Below, in pieces: positions 28,969-36,806 of a stretch of 64,000 nt of DNA. The stretch is taken from assembly GCF_003858395.1 (NCBI RefSeq), contig NZ_QWEV01000005.1, positions 1,860,001 through 1,924,000 on the forward strand. Reading direction: 5' to 3'. Both the position numbers and the translations under genes were made by a program. Below the pieces are notes generated by a model. That model searched no databases, was not told the DNA's origin, and saw nothing but the letters and a program-made list of their open reading frames with translations. This DNA is from Acidipila sp. EB88 (GTDB lineage Bacteria; Acidobacteriota; Terriglobia; Terriglobales; Acidobacteriaceae). Numbering within the stretch: the first letter of the stretch is position 1; each line of letters begins with the position of its first letter.

Positions 28969-29298
28969 ATGTCTAAGTTCATGTGGATTCTTGGTGTTAC
29001 CTTCCTGGGCGCAACCGCCTATGTTCTGTATTCCAATCAGCTCACCCCGGGACCCCAATACGCCGGCGACGATGTGGATGAGTTCGGCAACAACATCGGA
29101 AGCTGGGGCACAAAGCAGCGAGTCACAGGTACCGGCAGCAAGCTCGGTGGCAAGCTCAAGCAGGGCTTCGGCAAGCTCACCGGCGACGAACAGACCGAGA
29201 GCGAAGGCTACGTCGACGAAGCCGTAGGCAACATCAAGGATGGCGTCGGCCAGGCCGCGCATGCAGTCTCCGACGCAGTCTCCAACCTCAAGAGCTAG
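28969..29298 (+). CDS. CsbD-family protein with N-terminal membrane segment
   Basis: A 109-residue protein: a hydrophobic anchor (FMWILGVTFLGATAYVLYS) and a CsbD-like region rich in Gly/Lys/Asp (LGGKLKQGFGKLTGDEQTES, then GYVDEAVGNIKDGVGQ). CsbD proteins are general-stress proteins that are probably disordered until bound. The membrane anchor is unusual relative to the small soluble form. CTAGCCT at 28923-28929 is a possible -10 for it, forty bases upstream. The following gene is a permease in the same direction, 86 bp on. Confidence 0.75.
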   Translation: MSKFMWILGVTFLGATAYVLYSNQLTPGPQYAGDDVDEFGNNIGSWGTKQRVTGTGSKLGGKLKQGFGKLTGDEQTESEGYVDEAVGNIKDGVGQAAHAVSDAVSNLKS

Positions 29299-29384
29299 GC
29301 TTCGTCGCGCTTGTCACACCAGTCGTAGCCCGGCGGGCTGTTCCCCACAGCCTGCCTTCACTCCCGCTCCCCCCGAGATCCTCC

Positions 29385-30548
29385 ATGCCCTTGCAAGACC
29401 GTGTGACTCCGAGCACGACCCATACCTTCCTTGACGACCTGTGGGACCCCCGCGTCGCGCGCGTGCTTTCCACGACGCTGATCTTTCTGATCGTTCTGGC
29501 CTTCGTGCACGCCGCGCGCGAAACCCTGACGCTGTTCCTGTTCGCGATCCTCTTCGCATACTTCCTGGCACCGCTGGTATCGCGTCTTGAGAAGCCCCTG
29601 CGTGGCCGTGGCCGCGCCATTCTCGTTGTGTATGCCGTCTTGATCGGCGTGCTCGTCGGCGTGGGCTTCATCGCCGGTCCGGCCATCGGCGACGAGAGCC
29701 GCGAGCTCACCATGAGCCTGCCATCTCTCCTGGATCGCCTCGGCTCCGGCCAGCTCATCCAGCAGTTCGGCCAGGCGCATCATTTGCGTCCCGCCGTGGT
29801 CAACCAGATCCAGGGTTTCCTGGTCAGCCATCGCACCGACATCCTCGGCTATGGCAAGGTCATCGGCTCCAAGATCGCCGAACCCGCCCAGCACATCTGG
29901 TGGCTGATCCTGATCCCCATCCTTAGCATCTTTTTCCTGCGGCAGGGAGAGGAGATCGCGCAAGGCGTCATCTCGCTGGGGCGCTCACGCGACGAGCGCA
30001 CCTTCATCGAAGGTTTTGTCACCGACATCAATGTCATGCTCGGCTCCTACATCCGCGCGCAGATCATCCTGGCCTGCCTCACCCTCGTCGCCTACACGGT
30101 TGTGCTCAGCGTGCTGCGCGTTCCCTACGCCTTCATCCTTGGCCCGGTTGCGGGTTTCCTCGAGTTCATCCCGGTCGTCGGTCCCGCTGTCGGTTCTGCC
30201 GGCATCGTGGTCATCGCGATCCTTTCCGGCTACCCGCACGCCATCTGGCTGGTGCTGTTTCTGGGCATCTGGCGCCTCGTGCAGGACTACATCAGCGCCC
30301 CCCGCATCATGGGCAAGTCGCTCGAGATCAACCCCCTCCTGCAAATCTTCTCCGTGCTGGTCGGCGGCGAAGCAGCCGGTGTCGTGGGCGCCCTGATTGC
30401 CGTGCCGGTCACGGCCACCTTGCGCATCCTCGCCAAGCGTATCCGCATGCATCGCGCTCCTGAAGCCCCGGAGTCCAATCTCGTCGGCCCCACTGGCAGC
30501 GCCACCAATACCGCAGCCACTGCAACCATCATCCGCCCCTCCGCCTGA
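29385..30548 (+). CDS. AI-2E/PerM-family transporter
   Basis: A 387-residue polytopic inner-membrane protein of the autoinducer-2 exporter (PerM) superfamily. It has about seven to eight hydrophobic segments, the conserved RLEKPLRGRGRAILVVY after TM2, the SYIRAQIILACL and the C-terminal PYAFILGPVAGFLEFIPVVG segment with the family's EFIPxxG motif, and YISAPRIMGKSLEINPLL. Some members export AI-2, others are Na+/H+ antiporters, so the substrate is open. No Shine-Dalgarno sequence is obvious. A strong intrinsic terminator follows the gene. Confidence 0.85.
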   Translation: MPLQDRVTPSTTHTFLDDLWDPRVARVLSTTLIFLIVLAFVHAARETLTLFLFAILFAYFLAPLVSRLEKPLRGRGRAILVVYAVLIGVLVGVGFIAGPAIGDESRELTMSLPSLLDRLGSGQLIQQFGQAHHLRPAVVNQIQGFLVSHRTDILGYGKVIGSKIAEPAQHIWWLILIPILSIFFLRQGEEIAQGVISLGRSRDERTFIEGFVTDINVMLGSYIRAQIILACLTLVAYTVVLSVLRVPYAFILGPVAGFLEFIPVVGPAVGSAGIVVIAILSGYPHAIWLVLFLGIWRLVQDYISAPRIMGKSLEINPLLQIFSVLVGGEAAGVVGALIAVPVTATLRILAKRIRMHRAPEAPESNLVGPTGSATNTAATATIIRPSA

Positions 30549-30571
30549 CCACCAGGCATCAGGCAGTCAGC

Positions 30572-30601
30572 AGAAAAGGCGGCCCACGGGTCGCCTTTTC
30601 T
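30572..30601 (+). terminator. Intrinsic terminator of the AI-2E-type permease gene
   Basis: Perfect 10-bp stem AGAAAAGGCG (30572-30581) with CGCCTTTTCT (30592-30601) and a ten-base loop. A T-run forms the 3' side of the stem. Confidence 0.8.
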
Positions 30602-30619
30602 ATGCACCCTCACCACCGC

Positions 30620-30662
30620 GTGCGCCCCGTGTCTCGCTTCGGAGACGTGGGCGACGCAACGG
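30620..30662 (+). repeat. Family B palindromic repeat, copy 5
   Basis: GTGCGCCCCGTGTCTCGC then TTCGGAGACGTGGGCGACG and CAACGG. Stem positions match the family, with a few mismatches. Confidence 0.7.
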
Positions 30663-30867
30663 CCCGCACCCCCAACCGAGCGACCCGGGCACACACAACC
30701 TTACCGTTCTCCACTCCCAACTAAGTGCCGGTACTTACTCGCCCCACCCGCTCGCTAAGTGGACCAGCGTTCCCACAATCCTCCTTTCCGCCCAGGCAAC
30801 GTGGTATCCACGCTTGACCCGCCCCCTCTAACCCCGGACAATGGAAGGTGCCACTTCTGGAGCTGCC

Positions 30868-31410
30868 ATGTTACCCGTAATCCTTCTTCTCGCTGCTTTC
30901 TGCAGCCACGTGCTGCCCCATCCCTGGTGGAACTTCACCGCCGTGGGTGCGTCGCTGCTCGTCTGGGGTGGCCGCCGACCCGCGCGTCTCTTCTGGCCTT
31001 CCGCCCTCCTGCCCGTCGCGCTGCTCGCCGCGGGCGACTACTACCTCACACGCGTCGTTTATGGCTTCCCATTCCACCTCAACAGCTACCTGCTTACCTG
31101 GGCCTGGTATGCACTGGTGATCGTGCTTGGCTACCTTCTGCTGCGCGGCCGTCCCGGCTTTGCGCGCGTCGCCGGTTCTGCCGTGCTCGCTTCGACCTCG
31201 TTCTTCGCGGTCAGCAACTATGCTGTCTGGGCTGCGCCCGGCTCCTGGTACCCGCACACGCTGGCCGGGCTTGAGGCCTGCTACACCCTGGCCCTTCCGT
31301 TCTATCGCAACGACCTGCTCTCCACCCTGGTCGTCGTGGGCGCAGTCTTCGGCTTGCCGGCGCTGGTCGCTCGGACCGCGCACACCCCCGCCACCCCCAC
31401 CCGGGCTTAG
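30868..31410 (+). CDS. DUF6580 family membrane protein
   Basis: A 180-residue protein with five or six hydrophobic segments. The family signature is HPWWNFTAVGASLLVWGG near residue 20, followed by LLPVALLAAGDYYLTR and SFFAVSNYAVWAAP. DUF6580 proteins are distantly like ECF-type transporter S components, so a small-molecule uptake role is possible but unproven. The ATG at 30868 has GGAG eight bases upstream and is preferred to 30841. A 14-bp hairpin lies just after the stop. Confidence 0.75.
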   Translation: MLPVILLLAAFCSHVLPHPWWNFTAVGASLLVWGGRRPARLFWPSALLPVALLAAGDYYLTRVVYGFPFHLNSYLLTWAWYALVIVLGYLLLRGRPGFARVAGSAVLASTSFFAVSNYAVWAAPGSWYPHTLAGLEACYTLALPFYRNDLLSTLVVVGAVFGLPALVARTAHTPATPTRA

Positions 31411-31415
31411 GCGGT

Positions 31416-31448
31416 GCCCGGCAGGGTCATCCCGTGACCCTGCCGGGC
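31416..31448. terminator. Perfect 14-bp hairpin after the DUF6580 gene
   Basis: GCCCGGCAGGGTCA (31416-31429) pairs perfectly with TGACCCTGCCGGGC (31435-31448) around TCCCG. There is no T-run, so it may stop transcription with Rho or protect the 3' end. Confidence 0.6.
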
Positions 31449-31560
31449 CGGTCGTGTCTCACCCCGCAGCGGCGTGCACCCCGCCGCTTGCCACCCTACC
31501 CCATCATGCGTTCGATGCAGGGCGCCACTATACGCCCTGGCGCGGCAATCCTGTGCAGCG

Positions 31561-31654
31561 CATAAATATGCACCGCCCGAAATGACTCACCCAGTGCTCA
31601 TCCGTTATTTTCTGCATACTTATGCACCAACCTCGAAAAAGGTGCATAAGTATG
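31561..31654. repeat. Threefold CATAnnTATGCACC motif with 14-bp inverted repeat
   Basis: CATACTTATGCACC (31615-31628) pairs perfectly with GGTGCATAAGTATG (31641-31654) across 12 bases. A third, direct copy CATAAATATGCACC (31561-31574) differs at two positions. The layout is that of a dimeric-protein binding site or a small structured RNA. Confidence 0.6.
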
Positions 31655-31658
31655 AATT

Positions 31659-31679
31659 CGCGTTGTTTAAAGCAACGCG
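31659..31679. repeat. Small palindrome CGCGTTG/CAACGCG
   Basis: CGCGTTG (31659-31665) and CAACGCG (31673-31679) around TTTAAAG, five bases from the larger inverted repeat. Confidence 0.5.
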
Positions 31680-31926
31680 CCAAAACGGGCTCATTTGCGC
31701 ACATTTTTGGCCACATTTGCGCCTGTTTTGCGCCTTCTTGACTGCACCATGTGAAGTGCATATCCAGCAGGCTTGCAGCAGCCCTCGGAAACCTCTCGCC
31801 GTCCGCAAGCCGCGTCCTGGTTCCGGGTCGCACAAAGCTTGAATCAAGGTTTCCGCCACAGCCTCATTGGAAACCGTGGTTGTTGCAAAGAGCGGGCGGC
31901 TGCTTCCGCAAACCGCGCTCACTCCA

Positions 31927-32607
31927 CTAGGGACATTCGCAGCGAGGCACCAGCACCGGCACGGCTGCCGGCTGTGCGCCTACCGCGCTCGCATCGCCCC
32001 GCCCAACATCGTCGCCAGACGCAAGCGGTTGATAGTAGCGCGCCTCTGGCTCAGCGCAACCCATACACAGCCGCTGTCCGTCCCGCTCCACCCAGCGCTC
32101 GTATGAGATACCCTCTCCGCACTGCGAGCACGCCACCCGCTCGCCCTTGTACCCCGGAAACTCCTTGGCATCGATCCGCACCGCGACCCACTCCTCCAGG
32201 AACAGGTCCGCATCCGGCATCTCGCGATACGCCCGCATCTGCTGCTGATTCTTGTTCTCGATCTCCGGGTAAAGCTCGCGCGCCTTCTGCTTCGAGGTCT
32301 CGGTAGCCACGATGCGCAGGGCCCTGCCGTCCGCCAGGTCCACAAACGTTGCGGCCATCTTGCCCCAGTCGCGCAGCTTCAGCGCACGCTTGCCCACGCG
32401 GCAGCCCGTCACCACGCCAATCGCGTCGGTGGCGCAGCGATCAATCTCGATGAAGCACACCAGCCGCTTGCGGTCGCGTCCACGCGGTTCTTCGATGCCC
32501 AGCCGCGCACATCCCAGCATCGCCATGCGCACGCCCAGGATCTGCCCCGCGCACAGGTGTCCATGGGCCTTTTCCGCATCTGCCAACAACAGTTCCATCG
32601 CTTCCAT
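31927..32607 (-). CDS. FmdE-family protein with C-terminal zinc finger
   Basis: A 226-residue cytoplasmic protein resembling FmdE, the E subunit linked to formylmethanofuran dehydrogenase in methanogens but found alone in many bacteria. The core has HGHLCAGQILGVRMA and VVTGCRVGKRALKLRDWGKM with Cys/His residues, and a C4 zinc finger CSQCGEGISYERW ... CMGC at about residues 168-193. The stand-alone bacterial form is thought to relate to Mo/W enzymes; here no such enzyme is adjacent. It lies 49 bp behind the porin gene on the same strand. TACCAT ends six bases before the ATG, so it may also have its own leaderless transcript. Confidence 0.75.
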   Translation of the reverse strand: MEAMELLLADAEKAHGHLCAGQILGVRMAMLGCARLGIEEPRGRDRKRLVCFIEIDRCATDAIGVVTGCRVGKRALKLRDWGKMAATFVDLADGRALRIVATETSKQKARELYPEIENKNQQQMRAYREMPDADLFLEEWVAVRIDAKEFPGYKGERVACSQCGEGISYERWVERDGQRLCMGCAEPEARYYQPLASGDDVGRGDASAVGAQPAAVPVLVPRCECP

Positions 32608-32656
32608 ATGTTGATGGTAAATTGCGGCCTTCGCGCCTGCGTGTTCGCAACCAGTC

Positions 32657-34141
32657 TCAGTAATGGAAGATCAAATCGGATGCCGCGGTGAACTGACTGC
32701 TGCGCGCGCCGTTGTTGTACGCAGCCCGGTCCCACGATTGATCAAAACGCACCTCGGGCCGCAACTGCACGGTGGATCCAAACCAGTGCGTCCAGCTCAG
32801 CGTGTTCTCCGAGTAGCGCGTGGCCACTCCCGTGCGCTGCCCCTTCTTGTCATTCAGAAAGTCCGAGCGAAACGACACGTAGTCGTGCGGCGAGAACTCC
32901 CGCTGCACATAGTTGGCCAGCGCATACTCCGGCGCAAAACAACGCTGCGCGCCTGGTCGGCACGCCGCTCCGTTGGTTCCTTTCTCCGGTGCGATCGAAC
33001 CCCCGGCCGCCGGCACGTCCCGCTCCGACATCGAGTACGCTTCCGTCGCCATGTGCACCGACTTTGAGAACCGGTGATACCACGTCGCGTCGTACTGCTG
33101 CATGTTGTTGTATGCGTACTCTCCGTCGTTGATGCCATTCGCACACGCGTAGATGTTGTCGTTCACCGAGTGCGTCGTATAACTCACACACGCGTCCAGC
33201 GACGGCTTCGCGTCGCGTGTCCATGGCGCCACGTCATGCGACGCGGTAAGTCCCAGCTGCACAAGCCACCGGTCTGAAAGCTTGATCGTCGCCAGGATGC
33301 CGGTATCGGTAAAAGGGTCCACCGCGTACAACAGTGAGTGCGAAAACACGTAGTTGTTCGGGGCCAGCTGCGCCTCGATCCCCGGGATGGAAATGAACCG
33401 GCCCGCGCGCACGTTCATTCCCTGTGCCACGTGCGGAAAATACACATCCACATACTCGAGCGCTGGGTCAAATCCATACTGATGGTGATCGTCCAGCAGT
33501 TGCTGCGACAGGTAGCCCTTGTCGGTTGTGTAGCGATAATCCGTGCCGTACAGCGCCGTCAGGTGATAGCCCCAGTCCACGTGTGCGCGCTGCACCGTGT
33601 CCGGCAATCGCTCCACGTACAACACGAACTGGTTCAGCTCGAAACGGTTTGCGTATGGATCATTCGCCACCGGCGCATTGGAGTCCGACGAGGTGCTTCC
33701 ATTCACCGTCGGCTCTACCCATCCATACGCCTTGGTTCTCGAACGTGCTCCGTTGATCGCCGTCATCAGGGGATAACTCTGCGTGTCCGGCTCGCCGATC
33801 GTCGGTGAGCCTCCATACGACCAGTCGGAGCTTGGAAACGGCGGGGAGTCCAGCGGCGACGGCGCCCCTCGTCGCGCCGGTGCAGGCGCAGCAGCCACGC
33901 TCGTTGAAGGATGCCAGTCTGCTTTGTAATACGCCGCCCATCGTGCAAAGAACCCCGCGCGTGCGGGTGAGGCAAACGAAGCTACGGAAGTCGACGAATC
34001 CCTAGGCGCGGTCGGCAATGCGCCACCGCCGCTGCTCTCTCGCGACGCAGGCATCGTACCGGTTTGCGCGTGTACCGTGCCTGACGTTACAGCAGCAGCG
34101 CTCATCACGCAGACGATCCAACAGCAATGGCAAAAGCGCAT
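32657..34141 (-). CDS. BBP2-type outer membrane beta-barrel porin
   Basis: A 494-residue outer-membrane protein of the OmpL-like/BBP2 putative-porin family. It has a signal peptide (CVMSAAAVTSGTVHA), a Ser/Ala/Pro-rich spacer (residues 30-110), and a barrel with alternating strands and aromatic girdles (FELNQFVLYVERLPDT, WGYHLTALYGTDYRYTTD, MNVRAGRFISIPGIEAQ), ending FTAASDLIFHY with a C-terminal aromatic residue as BAM substrates do. Two Cys pairs occur in an external loop. It probably passes small solutes. The start codon lies inside a GCGCAT/ATGCGC hairpin. Confidence 0.85.
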   Translation of the reverse strand: MRFCHCCWIVCVMSAAAVTSGTVHAQTGTMPASRESSGGGALPTAPRDSSTSVASFASPARAGFFARWAAYYKADWHPSTSVAAAPAPARRGAPSPLDSPPFPSSDWSYGGSPTIGEPDTQSYPLMTAINGARSRTKAYGWVEPTVNGSTSSDSNAPVANDPYANRFELNQFVLYVERLPDTVQRAHVDWGYHLTALYGTDYRYTTDKGYLSQQLLDDHHQYGFDPALEYVDVYFPHVAQGMNVRAGRFISIPGIEAQLAPNNYVFSHSLLYAVDPFTDTGILATIKLSDRWLVQLGLTASHDVAPWTRDAKPSLDACVSYTTHSVNDNIYACANGINDGEYAYNNMQQYDATWYHRFSKSVHMATEAYSMSERDVPAAGGSIAPEKGTNGAACRPGAQRCFAPEYALANYVQREFSPHDYVSFRSDFLNDKKGQRTGVATRYSENTLSWTHWFGSTVQLRPEVRFDQSWDRAAYNNGARSSQFTAASDLIFHY

Positions 34142-34329
34142 GCATCAATAGATGCGCAGCGCCCCGGTTTGCGCGGGATGGCAAACTCTCCAGCGGGATG
34201 AAAAGATACGCATGAAACAGGGAACCGGGTCCAGCCGAATGGAGGCACATCCTCCTTCGCGTTCGAAGCCCCACCCACAACACGGTCGCGCGAACACAGC
34301 GCCTACCCGCACCATGCGAAAGCCGCCGT

Positions 34330-35097
34330 CTATGGCGTTTTATCCCCTGGTGCCGTCGGCTCAATTGCATCGCCGCCTTCGGCCAGCACCGCCGAGGCAC
34401 CCACCAGGTCAAACGAAGCAGGCTGCGCCCCGGTAGCCTGGAAGGTGATGCGCAGCGGATCCCGCTGCCACGTCGCAGGCTCGCAGGCCGCCGCCGTGTG
34501 CGGCGCGGCTCCGTCCCATGGCGCAAGCTTGCGAACCACCAGCGGTTTCCTCGCTGCTACCTGTGCTACCACCGCATACAGTTGTTTCCCCGTCGAGGTC
34601 AGCCCGCAATACGCCGCATAGTCGCGAAACCAGCTCACCTCGGAAACAGCCGGATCATAGTCGGGCAGCTTCAACGGCACCATGTGACCGGCGGTGCGAT
34701 CGATCAGCAGCCACGGCCCCTTCTGCCACACCCAGTGCTCATTCTTGTCGGTCGGCAGCGCGTCGTTGATGCGCAGCGCACGTCGCACCGCGAACGATCG
34801 GTCCGTGACGTCATGTGCCTCGCCGGTGGTCCACTCCTTGACGCGCCCATCCACCACCAGCGGGCGAAGCTTCAACTCGCTTTCACCCGCCCGCGCGCCC
34901 GCAGGGTCGCCTTCGCGCGAGTACGGCACCTTCTTCGCTCCGCCCAGCACCACCGAATGCACCCGGGGCGGTTTCGCTGGCTTGGGCTTTTTTGCGTCCG
35001 GGTCTTTCTCCCCATGCATCACGCCGGGGATCGCAAGCAGGGCACCGATCAGCAACAACAGCACGAGGGCACCGCCGGCGCCGCGCCATGCGCGCAT
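34330..35097 (-). CDS. Hypothetical exported or membrane-anchored protein
   Basis: A 255-residue protein with an N-terminal hydrophobic segment (ALVLLLLIGALLAIPGV) after MRAWRGAGG, acting as a signal anchor or signal peptide, then a Lys/Pro-rich linker and a soluble domain with several WxxG-like strands (EHWVWQKGPWLLIDRTAGHM). It contains ADDTDR-like acidic spots but no motif I can name. The start at 35097 is preferred to 35151 because the signal then lies at the N terminus. It is divergent from the glucoamylase-family gene. Probably limited to acidobacteria, from general impression only. Confidence 0.65.
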   Translation of the reverse strand: MRAWRGAGGALVLLLLIGALLAIPGVMHGEKDPDAKKPKPAKPPRVHSVVLGGAKKVPYSREGDPAGARAGESELKLRPLVVDGRVKEWTTGEAHDVTDRSFAVRRALRINDALPTDKNEHWVWQKGPWLLIDRTAGHMVPLKLPDYDPAVSEVSWFRDYAAYCGLTSTGKQLYAVVAQVAARKPLVVRKLAPWDGAAPHTAAACEPATWQRDPLRITFQATGAQPASFDLVGASAVLAEGGDAIEPTAPGDKTP

Positions 35098-35321
35098 GGC
35101 GCCGCCTACAGGCGGCCTGGGGCAGAACAGGTTTGTGGGAAACATGCCCACACATTACGACCACATCCACGCCGGCGCCATCTCTTTACCGCGTCCGCGT
35201 ATTACTGAGGTGATCCACCTGCGCACGCCACCCATCGTGCTGCGTACCAAAGTGCATCTACTCGCCAGCAGGAAGAGCGACGCTGAGGCCGTACCCGCCC
35301 AAGGTTGCGTCTAACTGACTG

Positions 35322-36734
35322 ATGAAGCGACGTGACGTTCTCCGCGCCCTGGGCGCGCTCCCCGCTCTTGCCGCCACGCCGGCATTCCTCCTGCAAACGG
35401 GATGCAACCACAATCCGCATGAGCAGGCGCGCCGCTTGCCCACACAGCCGCGCATGCCTGCATCCCCTGTTAAAAATCAACCGACAAACTTCGACAGCCA
35501 CGCGCACACGTTGCTCGATGAGGTGACAGAGCGGTGTGCGCACTACTTCATCGAGCGCGCGCACAAGGACACAGGCATCGTGTTTGATCGTGCGCCGGCA
35601 AACGGAAGCGGCGCCGGCCTTCAATACACAACGGGCTCCATCGCCGCCACCGGCTTCGGCCTGAGTGTGCTTTGCGTCGCGGCACAGCACGGCTATCTTG
35701 CACCCGCTGCCTGCGAGCAGCGCATCGCGCAGACGCTCGCCTTCATCGCGCACCAGGTGCAGCATGAGCACGGTTTTCTGCCGCACTACCTGCATGCCGC
35801 TACCGGTGTTGCTGCCGCGAACTCGGAGTTCTCCTCGATCGACACTGCGTTGCTGATTGCCGGTGCGCTGCATGCTCGCCAGTTCCTCAACTCGGCCAGG
35901 GTGGATGCACTGGTTGCCACCATCTACGAGCGAGTCGATTGGTCGTGGATGCTCAATGGCTACCCGCAACAACGCACTCGCGCACATGGTGCGCCTGCAA
36001 CGCTTTCCATGGGCTGGCTTCCTGGTTCCGGCTTTCTCGAGGCACGCTGGGACTCGTACTCCGAATGCATGCTGATGTACCTGCTCGCGATCGGCTCCCC
36101 GTCCCATCCCATTCCCGCAGGGGTATGGCAGGGCATTCAGCGCAACACCTTCGACTATGGAGGCATTCGCTTCATCTCGAGCTTTGGCGCGCTCTTTATT
36201 CACCAATATCTGCACATCTGGACCGACCTGCGCGGCCTCGGTGACGGGCACTCCAATTACTTCGAGAACTCCGTTGCCGCCGTGCGCGCCCACAAAACCT
36301 GGTGCATGCTGCAACATGGACGCTACCCCTGGGTCGATGAACGGGTCTGGGGCTTCTCCGCTTCTGACACGGCTCAGCACGCATATGCCGCATGGGCGGC
36401 GCCACCGGTTGTCGGCGACTGGGATGGCACGCTCGCCCCCCATGCAGCCGGCGGCTCGCTTGCACTTCTGCCAGAGGAGTCCATCGTAGTACTCAAAGCA
36501 ATGCGGGAACATCATCCGCCATGCTTTCAGCGCTACGGTTTCGTCAATGCCTTTCTTCCCGGCGGGGAGGGCCGTGCAGACTGGTTCGATTCAGACGTGA
36601 TTGCGTCTGACCTCGCGCTCACGATGCTCATGGCCGAGAATCAGCGAGGCGGCACCGTGCGCTCGCTCTCGATGCGCAATCCGGAGCTGCTTCACGCGAT
36701 CCACGCGGTGGGCTTTCATCGGCTTGAAACCTGA
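35322..36734 (+). CDS. Glucoamylase-family (PF10091-like) putative lipoprotein
   Basis: A 470-residue exported protein of the group typed as glucoamylase (PF10091), which includes beta-1,2-glucanases of GH144. The N terminus MKRRDVLRALGALPALAATP, followed by LQTGC, has twin-arginine and lipobox character. The (alpha/alpha)6-type core shows GLQYTTGSIAATGFGLSVLC, EFSSIDTALLIAGALHARQF, WDSYSECMLMYLLAIGSP and WGFSASDTAQHAY, typical of the family. A catalytic acid near SIDTALL or the YSE motif is likely but not assigned with certainty. A TCTAAC hexamer six bases before the ATG may be its -10. It precedes a glycosyltransferase by 72 bp and may share its transcript. Confidence 0.82.
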   Translation: MKRRDVLRALGALPALAATPAFLLQTGCNHNPHEQARRLPTQPRMPASPVKNQPTNFDSHAHTLLDEVTERCAHYFIERAHKDTGIVFDRAPANGSGAGLQYTTGSIAATGFGLSVLCVAAQHGYLAPAACEQRIAQTLAFIAHQVQHEHGFLPHYLHAATGVAAANSEFSSIDTALLIAGALHARQFLNSARVDALVATIYERVDWSWMLNGYPQQRTRAHGAPATLSMGWLPGSGFLEARWDSYSECMLMYLLAIGSPSHPIPAGVWQGIQRNTFDYGGIRFISSFGALFIHQYLHIWTDLRGLGDGHSNYFENSVAAVRAHKTWCMLQHGRYPWVDERVWGFSASDTAQHAYAAWAAPPVVGDWDGTLAPHAAGGSLALLPEESIVVLKAMREHHPPCFQRYGFVNAFLPGGEGRADWFDSDVIASDLALTMLMAENQRGGTVRSLSMRNPELLHAIHAVGFHRLET

Positions 36735-36806
36735 CCCGCAGTCGCCTGGCACGGGACCGTGGCCGTCTTGAACTGCTAGCCTGAAAGCGCAAAGGAAGCT
36801 CACGCC

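Larger units (their letters stand above)
30549..30867. other. Intergenic region, AI-2E-type permease / DUF6580
   Basis: It holds the permease terminator (30572-30601) and a family B palindrome (30620-30662). The remainder shows no gene. Confidence 0.6.
31449..31926. other. Convergent intergenic region with lower GC and palindromes
   Basis: This 478-bp stretch between two convergent genes has no supported gene. Around 31560-31745 it is clearly richer in A/T, with a threefold CATA..TATGCACC motif, a second hairpin (31659-31679) and the words CATTTGCGC and TTTTGCGCC repeated between 31690 and 31740. Confidence 0.5.

Noticed and set aside
31449..31926. Possible dif site, second origin or CRISPR leader in the lower-GC intergenic region
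   Set aside because: No match to the dif core, no DnaA-box cluster and no direct-repeat/spacer structure; only the TATGCACC palindrome is supported.
35202..36515. 437-codon open frame antisense to the glucoamylase-family gene
   Set aside because: The plus-strand frame has family motifs and a signal sequence; the minus frame has neither.
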